A stretch of 64,000 bases of DNA from positions 29,276 to 93,275 of the forward strand of contig JAHLKH010000102.1 of assembly GCA_025526915.1 (NCBI GenBank), in the 5' to 3' direction. Positions within the stretch are counted from its first letter, which is position 1. Each line of letters opens with the position of its first letter. The notes under the pieces are model-generated. The model was not told the origin of the DNA. It saw only the letters and a list, made by a program, of their open reading frames with translations, and ran no database searches. A program made the position numbers and the translations under genes. The stretch comes from Entophlyctis helioformis. Lineage: Eukaryota; Chytridiomycota; Chytridiomycetes; Chytridiales; Chytriomycetaceae. Positions 58,304-64,000 of this stretch are shown in pieces.

Positions 58304-58326
58304 GGTAATGGTATGAGAACCGGGCC
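58304..58326 (-). repeat. Right terminal inverted repeat
   Basis: Inverted match (19 of 23) to 49268-49290; ends in CGGGCC next to the target duplication. Confidence 0.9.
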
Positions 58327-58334
58327 GAATTTCT
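58327..58334. repeat. 8-bp target-site duplication, right copy
   Basis: GAATTTCT, identical to 49260-49267. Confidence 0.93.
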
Positions 58335-58699
58335 ATACTCTTTGCTGCGTTGTTTGGTACCAACCCTTGAAGTGAAGGCATTGATAGGCGATCCCACTAC
58401 GACGCTCGGAAGGCGACTGGCTCCTGATTCTCCCGTGTGGGCGGCATCTACACGCCATCAACGTCAACCTGCTCGACCCAGCCCATCCGTTTGGCGACGG
58501 TTCATGCTGCATCATGTGCGGCGAGGATCTCTGGGAAACACGCTGGGCATTGCATAGGTTGCGCTTGATTGCACAGAGGAGTGGAGTGTGGCTATTCGCA
58601 CAGCGCATTGGCAGCTGCAAGCCGCTGCTGTTGGCGAGGCGTGTTATGCCAGCACCTGGAACACAACGTCGCGTCGCGACTTACACAATCTTCACAAAA
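58335..58699. promoter_or_regulatory. 5' region of the FHA-RING gene
   Basis: 365 bp between the transposon and the ATG of the next gene. No gene is seen. The transposon's right end therefore became part of the upstream region of this gene, bringing CCAAT boxes within about 400-480 bp of its start codon. Confidence 0.45.
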
Positions 58700-60371
58700 A
58701 TGGCGTCTGTTGTGTCAGACCATCTCGTGCTTCGTTTGCTGCCTGCGGGGCCAACACCAAACTGCGAGCATGTCGAGCGGGTGCTGTATGAGCGCGTGTC
58801 TCTCAAGCTCGGACGGCAGGTCAAGTCACCAATGGAAAAAGCTGCCGCTGCCGCTGCCGCCGCATCCGCATCCGCAACTACTACTACTACTACTGCTGCT
58901 ACTGCGTTGACATTGGGCGGCAGACCGTCAACATCAAATGCCCAGCAGTCGCAACCGGCTTCTCCAGTCTCTCCCCTTGACCAGGCACGCGCCTTCTTCC
59001 TTGGTTCAGTTGCTGCCCAGCTAAAAGAACCCGCAACGTCTCCAACCTCGCCGACAACTGCCATTGGCGCCTCTCCAGCTGCAGCCTCGTCCACAGTTGC
59101 TGCAGGCTCTGATGACGCGACATCACCGCTGGCCAAGTCGCGTCCTGCTTTGCCTGAAAAACACGCCGAGCCCGTGTGGTTCAAAAGCAAGGTCGTCAGT
59201 CGCACACATGCAGAGATTTGGCTAAAGGACGGCCAGGTACAGCCATCTAGTCTATGCGACCAACTGTCGCCCCACCACTTACCGACAGTATCTGCTGCCC
59301 AATACCTTCGGTGCTGCTCGCTGCCTTTGTTCAGGTCTATCTCAAGGATATTGGCAGCTCTTCTGGCACGTTTCTCAACAAAATGCGGCTGAGTCCAGCA
59401 GGGAAACTCAGCAGACCGTACCCTATCCGCCAAGGGGATGTCATCCAGCTCGGTGTTGACTATCAAGGCAGAAGCGAAGGTATCCATCTGGTGCATCCCG
59501 TTTGTACTGGCATTGCTTGCTGACACTACTTTCTATTTGACTGACGCCGCCGACCGCCGCCATTCAAGACATTTACAAGGCCGTTGAAATGAAGGTTGAG
59601 ATTGAGCATCCGCAGACCATGACCACGATCAACAAGCGGCACAAGGCATCGCTGAGATTCCGTGCTGCGCTTCGGGCACTGCTTACGGCGACCAACCCAT
59701 ATTCTACAAGCCATGCAAGCACCGCGGCCGTCGCGAGTGCGAGTGCTACTGCTCTTTCAAAAACAGCGTCGAGCACCGCTTTGGGATCCGCAGGCGGCGA
59801 TGATTCGCACAAGCATCATGGCGGCTCGGTCGACTGCTGCATCTGCCTCTCGTCTATCGGCCCCTTCCAAGCGCTCTTTATCGCACCGTGCTCGCACTGC
59901 TTCCATTACAAATGCATTCGCCACGTGCTCAAGGAATCGCTCATGTTTCCGTGCCCCGTGTGCCGCCAAGTCGCCAATCTGGATGCAAGCGTCTCGATGG
60001 AGAGCCTGTTTGACATTGACGACAATGCCGTTCCGTACAGCAGCCTCGGCCGTCCCAAATCAGCCGCTGTGGACAATGACGATGATGATGATGAAGAGGA
60101 CGATGGCGAGGATGACGACGAAAATGCCGAGGCAGATGTGGAGCTCGATGATGATGCCGAGGAGCAAGGCGATCAGAGAAGCAGTATGGATGCCCATACT
60201 GGTGATGCTGGCAGGAATGCAAGCAGCATAGATCGTAGCATGCTGTGCAGAGCAAACCAAAATCAAGGCGACCATCTCTCGCAGGATAACCCGCATTTGT
60301 CTGGCATGATGGATGTCGACCACCAAGACGATGCATCGGATGGCATGTCTGTGTCTCAAACGCAAAAGTAG
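58700..60371 (+). CDS. DMA1: FHA-RING E3 ubiquitin ligase, Dma1/Dma2 (CHFR-related)
   Basis: Exons 58700-59236, 59335-59479 and 59569-60371 give 494 residues. The FHA domain is split by an Ala/Ser/Thr-rich insert: VVSDHLVLRLLPAG and ERVSLKLGRQVKSP before it; WFKSKVVSRTHAEIWLKDGQ, VYLKDIGSSSGTFLNKMRLS and YPIRQGDVIQLGVDY after it, with the phosphothreonine-binding S/RTH and SSGT/LN residues. The RING is CCICLSSIGPFQALFIAPCSHC then FHYKCI and FPCPVCRQVANLDASVSMES (C3H2C3 type). The FHA-then-RING order and the final VANLDASVS segment are those of fungal Dma1/Dma2, which ubiquitinate septin or spindle-checkpoint targets to delay mitotic exit. A very acidic stretch follows the RING. Confidence 0.95.
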
Positions 60372-60573
60372 ACTTGACCAGCTGGCCATGGTATCCGTCA
60401 CTTGCAGCCAATCACATTGAAGCTTCCTTTACGCAATGGCTTTTAAATTAATACAGTGCTATTCAACAGGACTGGGATGTTCAGCGAGTTCAGCAGACAA
60501 GAGAACGTGGCTTGAAACTGTCTGCAACTGGTGCTGTTCATAATGACAACAAACGAGCAGCCTCTCACGGATG
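60372..60573. other. Intergenic region before tRNA-Ile
   Basis: About 200 bp with TTTTAAATTAATAC (about 60441) that may serve 3'-end formation of the FHA-RING gene. No gene seen. Confidence 0.5.
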
Positions 60574-60667
60574 GCTCCTGTAGCGTAGTGGTTTATCGCC
60601 TCGTACTTATATGAATCTCTGTTCATATGGAATGCGAAGGTCCCGAGTTCGATCCTCGGCAGGAGCA
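60574..60667 (+). tRNA. tRNA-Ile(UAU) with a 20-nt intron
   Basis: Acceptor stem GCTCCTG/CAGGAGC with discriminator A (60667), D arm GCG...CGC, anticodon stem TCGTA (60601-60605)/TGCGA (60633-60637), anticodon TAT (60608-60610), T arm CCGAG-TTCGATC-CTCGG. The intron (60612-60631) follows position 37, the canonical site, and contains TTCATAT, which can pair with the anticodon side (ATATGAA), as usual for tRNA introns. tRNA-Ile(UAU) carries an intron in many eukaryotes. The internal A box (TAGCGTAGTGG) and B box (GTTCGATCCTC) are present; TTTTGCCATTTTTGC, with T4-T5 runs, follows and would terminate RNA polymerase III. Confidence 0.92.
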
Positions 60668-60747
60668 TCCATTTTGCCATTTTTGCTCGATTATCGGATG
60701 GACCGGCTCAAGTGATCAGCGTCGACACTTTTGGGTCTCAGTTGTGG

Positions 60748-60761
60748 ATCCCGCTAAAGGC
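60748..60761. repeat. 14-bp target-site duplication of the non-LTR insertion, left copy
   Basis: ATCCCGCTAAAGGC; repeated exactly at 62874-62887. Confidence 0.85.
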
Positions 60762-62771
60762 CCGCTCGCTGCTCGCCTCAACGATCTCGTTGAAGCCAAC
60801 GACCTGCTGGTGCATGAACAAGCAGGCTTCCGCCGCCGAGAGGAGTGCCCCGCGCAGATCTGTGCACTCATTGACATCATCCAGCGTCGCCGTGCGGTGG
60901 GCCTGCCCACCTATGCCGCCTTTGTTGACCTGCGCAAGGCGTTTGACACTGTGCCCTTCGAGGCCCTGCTCTGGAAGCTGGAACGGCTGCAGATCCCTCC
61001 GCGCATGCTTGCTTACCTGCGTGCTCTCTACACCAACCCCACAGCCCGTGCTCGCGCGGGCTCGTCGCTCTCAGAGTCCTTCCCGGTCGAGCGCGGCGTC
61101 CGCCAAGGCTGCCCTCTCAGCCCGATCCTGTTCAACCTCTTCATCAACGACATCCTCGACGGCGTCCCCGAGATCCACATCCCAGGCGTCGACCAGGCTG
61201 GCAACGGCCGAAACAAGAAGATCCGCGGCTTGCTCTTTGCAGACGACCTTGTCCTGCTGTGCGAGTCACCCGCTGCTCTCACCGCTGCCCTCACCTCGGT
61301 CGTCGACTGGGCCAAGAGATGGGAGATGTCCTTTGGCGTGTCCAAGTGCGCCATCCTGCGCTTTGCCTTTGATGATGATCGCCCTGATGACCCTCTTGAC
61401 CCCGATGACCCTCCCGACCCCGATGCCCCTCGCCCTCGCCCTCCCCGTGCCCGTGGCCGTGGCCGTCCCCTCCCTGCCCATCCTGCCCCTCCAGCCCCGC
61501 TCTTCACCATTGACGGCATCCAGGTGCCGATCAAGCACGAGTACGTCTACCTCGGCGTCACCATCGACGACAAGCTCACGTTCAAGCCGTGGATCAACGC
61601 CAAGGCCAAGTCGCTCCGCAACGCGGTCGCCTCGCTGCATCCGGTCATCACCAACACCAAGCTGCCCATCCACGTCCGGCTGCGTGTCTTCAAGGCATCG
61701 GCCCTCGGCGTCGCCGGCTACGGCCTCGAGGCTGTCGGCTCCAAGCGCACGCTCCTCAACCCGCTGCAAACCATCATCAACAACGGCGTCCGTCTGATCT
61801 GCAAGGCTCCTCGCTCGGTTCCCGTCGCCCCGCTGCTCATCGAAACAAGCGTCTTCAGTGTCGATGCCCGCGCCGTCGATGCTCGTCTCCGTCTGTCCCG
61901 CAAGGCCCGCTCGCTCCGCACCCCGCTCGCCCTCCTCTCCCAGCACCACAACACCGAATTCACCGCCCGTCGCCATTACTGGACTCGTGTTTCTCGCCTC
62001 CTGTTCAACCGTCTCAACCTCTCCGCCTTTGCTCCTCCTGTTGCCCGTAACGACCCCCTCCCCACCTTCTCCATCCTCGACCGCACCAAGCTCCGTATTG
62101 CCCGTACCAGCCTGCTCTCCCCCAAGTCCGATCTCGCCACCGCCTTCTTCGCCCGCCAGTTCACAGACATCAGCTTCGCCAACTCCCCTTGCTTCGGCTA
62201 CGACCTTGCCGATGGCGTCCGCACTCTGCTGCTTGCCCGGATCGACGGCCTGTGGACGCTCAAGTTCGCCCTCCGCCTCAACCTCCTCGCCGCCAACCAC
62301 CCCTTCACCGACGGCTACTGCATCCTCTGCAACCAGAGCCTGAACGGCACCCACGAATGGGCTCACTTTGTCGTCAGCTGCACCGGCCTCGCCATCCAAC
62401 GCGACGACGCCAACCTCGCCCCATTCATTGCCCAGATCTCGGAAGCCATCGAACACAAGCTCCCCGATTCCAACGATCCCGCCGCTCTCGCTGTACTCGG
62501 CTTCGACAACGATCTTCTGGCTACGTTTAGGACCATCCGAGTATCTACAAGAATCGACCAAGTGTACATAACGCTCCTCGGCGGAGGAGTTCTATCCGGT
62601 GTTGCGGACATCACAGAGTCTTGGCTCTGTGGTGACCAGCAACAAGTCAATGCACCTGGAGACGTGCGTCCACTCGCGTCGCGAATGTGCGCATTTCTTC
62701 AGGCGGCCCATGGTGTGTTCCAGCGTACTTTATGGATACATCACCATGGACGTGTCGGACCAGGGGGATGA
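60762..62771 (+). pseudogene. Reverse transcriptase fragment of the non-LTR element
   Basis: An intact frame of about 669 codons within the element. RT motifs: HEQAGFRRREECPAQ, AAFVDLRKAFDTVPFEALLW (catalytic Asp), ERGVRQGCPLSPILFNLFIN, and LLFADDLVLLCESP (FADD in place of YADD). The thumb contains an unusual Asp/Pro/Arg-rich insert (about 61372-61490). The C-terminus has CILCNQSLNGTHEWAHFVVS followed by C, a CCHC-like zinc knuckle. The reading frame continues upstream of the element into the tRNA only by chance. Without a start codon, endonuclease or 5' UTR it is a dead copy, though its intact frame suggests recent arrival. Confidence 0.88.
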
Positions 62772-62873
62772 CATAACTGAGGATCTACGCACGGCCTAAA
62801 GCTCGAAAGGGTATGGCATCTAGTGTCTTGGGGACTGGGAATCTTCTTGGAATGAACTTTGGCATCACCTAAA
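60762..62873 (+). mobile_element. 5'-truncated non-LTR (LINE) retrotransposon near a tRNA gene
   Basis: A 2,112-bp insertion bounded by a 14-bp direct repeat. It contains reverse transcriptase but no endonuclease domain and no ORF1, so the 5' part is missing, as common after target-primed reverse transcription. The left border falls inside the RT N-terminal region (the frame starts PLAARLNDLVEANDLLVHEQ). The right border follows a short CCTAAA tail. It sits about 80 bp downstream of the tRNA-Ile gene in the same orientation and 12 bp past the stop of the WDR59-like gene on the other strand. Confidence 0.85.
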
Positions 62874-62887
62874 ATCCCGCTAAAGGC
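62874..62887. repeat. 14-bp target-site duplication, right copy
   Basis: ATCCCGCTAAAGGC, identical to 60748-60761. Confidence 0.85.
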
Positions 62888-62899
62888 TCGGCACCGTTT

Positions 62900-64000
62900 T
62901 TATTCCTTGAGCCGGCATTCGCACCCGCATCCAGTCGCACAGTCTGTTTGCGTTGCAAACCAGCTTCGCAAGTGGGCGGGGTGGCCGCCGTGTTTGCAAT
63001 CAGGACAGACGAGAATCATGCCCTTGACAATCGTTCGGCAGAGCACACAGCGAATCCCAGGGACGCCAGCCCCGCATCCAAGACACGTGTGCGGTGGGTG
63101 GCGCTGGTGATGCTGGCGCACGCCTGGCTTGGTCTCTTGTCCGCACTTGTCGCACGCCAGACGCGTATCAGCCGATGCCTCGACGGCCAGAGCATTGAAT
63201 GGCTGCACAAACTTGAGAAACTTGAACAGCTCATTGCGCTGCTCCAGCAATCCCCACGCAAACAGCATCTCTCCGTACTGCCAGAGGTAGCTGTTGTATA
63301 CGTCTCTGCATGCTGGATCGAGCAGCTCGGCCTGCGGCGTAGCTTCTGTGTCCATGCCAAGACAGGCACCTCACCAAACTCGTCCTCGTCGTCCGGTGCG
63401 CCGTATTCCCGGATCACGAGCACTGCTTGCCCTCCACCAGGCATGGCCATGCCGGCCCCATCAACATCGGCAATAGCTGCGACAGCAGCCGATGACGAAT
63501 GTGTATCAGGTGCCATGCCTGAAGACCTTGAAAGTGCAGACATATGCCCAATACCGGCGCTCATCTTGTCGACCGGTGACATCACCATTGGAAGACTGCC
63601 AATCTGCTGGTGCTGCTGCTCGTAGGCTCCTCCACTGCTTGCTGCTTGAAACATACCAGACGGAAGAAAGAGGGATCCCAGCGACGGTCGTTTAGGTATC
63701 CCGCCTGCATCTGTGGACGCCGTCCCGCACAAGTCGACTTCCCGCGTCTCGTCGCCTCGCAGGGATCCGCATGCTCTTTGCAACCATGCCGCCTGCACCA
63801 AAACTCTGCCCTGATATCACCACCAGCCGTGCCAGATCGGACCAAAACCATCGGAAACAAGCGATCCGCCCGAAAAGGAAGCCGAGACCGAGTCTGTTGC
63901 CCCAAACGATAGGGCCGAGGTGGCCGACACGCCAGAAAGCCACTGTGCGCCACGTGCAAATCCTCGGCCGAAATGCCCAGCATGGACAAAGTCACGCGTT
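62900..64000 (-). CDS. WDR59/Mtc5-like GATOR2 (SEA complex) subunit, 3' part only
   Basis: The gene enters from the right edge; only its C-terminal region is present. A Ser/Met-rich linker (SLPMVMSPVDKMSAGIGHMS) leads to LVIREYGAPDDEDEFG; then, after an intron of about 22 bp (63355-63377) or a slightly different one, ATPQAELLDPACRDVYNSYL, WQYGEMLFAWGLLEQRNELF and the zinc-binding end: LACDKCGQETKPG, CLGCGAGVPGIRCVLCRTIV, LVCPDCKHGGHPAHLRSWFA, TDCATGCGCECRLKE. The CxxCxHGGHxxHLxxWF and TGCGCxC pattern is that of WDR59/Mtc5. GATOR2 regulates TORC1 in response to amino acids; its partner Seh1 is also in this window. The WD40 propeller is outside the window. The intron size at the 3' end is unusually short and uncertain. 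Confidence 0.85.

Larger units (their letters stand above)
49268..58326. mobile_element. 9,059-bp TIR transposon carrying Fanzor1 and a FEN1-like nuclease
   Basis: The left end reads GGCCCGATATTCATACAATT (49268 on); the reverse complement of the right end reads GGCCCGGTTCTCATACCATT. Over 23 bp, 19 positions agree, both ending in ACC. Both ends are bounded by the identical 8-bp sequence GAATTTCT. Inside, all recognised genes are on the minus strand: an AT-hook protein (58184-56964), a FEN1/XPG-like nuclease (56691-53381) and a Fanzor1 (53373-49491). No DDE-type transposase was recognised. The right subterminal region has 27-bp tandem repeats with CCAAT boxes. An 8-bp duplication is known for hAT, P and Zisupton-type elements, but none of their transposases is visible. 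The perfect duplication implies a recent insertion. Confidence 0.92.

Noticed and set aside
49268..58326. Assignment of the transposon to hAT or Zisupton because of the 8-bp duplication
   Set aside because: None of the conserved transposase blocks of these groups could be recognised in any frame; the duplication length alone is not enough.
60627..60761. N-terminal part of the long RT frame overlapping the tRNA
   Set aside because: It lies outside the target duplication and covers tRNA sequence; the open frame is fortuitous.

Overview
The window looks like nuclear DNA of a zoosporic (flagellated), early-diverging fungus or a close holomycotan relative. This is inferred from gene content. Fungal-type markers include an Atg11-like autophagy scaffold with the C-terminal claw, a Def1-like CUE protein, a Dma1/2-type FHA-RING ligase, an Apd1/Aim32-type thioredoxin-like ferredoxin, a Ceg1-type capping enzyme and an Mtc5/WDR59-type GATOR2 subunit. 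TPPP/p25-alpha is mostly a protein of organisms with cilia. Genes are dense, on both strands, with many short introns (typical donors GTGCGT and GTATGC, and many GC-AG introns). Species cannot be named from the sequence.

Layout. 0.2-3.3 kb: a double CDGSH protein and JMJD6. 3.4-9.9 kb (minus): a Ser-rich protein, a vWA surface protein with an integrin-beta-like tail, and a glycogen-targeting PP1 subunit. 9.9-11.9 kb: low-complexity DNA without a clear gene. 12.4-15.0 kb: a copy of TPPP plus a truncated ferredoxin gene. 15-18 kb: lipoate ligase and Seh1. 18-25.7 kb: an unrecognised gene and Atg11, divergent. 25.9-30.1 kb: seipin and mRNA guanylyltransferase, divergent. 30.4-35.6 kb: Def1 and an NTF2-like protein, divergent. 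35.8-41.8 kb: a diaphanous-type formin. 42-47.5 kb: acireductone dioxygenase, full-length ferredoxin, the second TPPP and a fragment of lipoate ligase. 48.2-49.2 kb: a secreted repeat protein. 49.27-58.33 kb: a 9,059-bp transposon. 58.7-60.4 kb: FHA-RING ligase. 60.6-62.9 kb: an intron-containing tRNA-Ile(UAU) followed by a 5'-truncated non-LTR retrotransposon. 62.9 kb to the end: the 3' part of a WDR59/Mtc5 gene.

Two structural discoveries stand out. (1) Bases 49268-58326 form one element with imperfect 23-bp terminal inverted repeats and a perfect 8-bp target-site duplication. It encodes, all on the minus strand, an AT-hook protein, a FEN1/XPG-like nuclease and a Fanzor1 (eukaryotic TnpB, RNA-guided nuclease) with complete RuvC residues and zinc finger. 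The exons of the last two can be spliced in one frame, so they may even be one protein. (2) Segments 12395-14965 and 15061-15862 recur inverted at 44173-46713 and 46722-47523. Their order and gene truncations are what an inversion of the intervening ~28 kb through staggered breaks predicts; it left TPPP duplicated.

Most gene models below were built by hand from conserved protein motifs and in-phase splice sites; where exon lengths were summed, they gave intact reading frames. UTR limits are not known.
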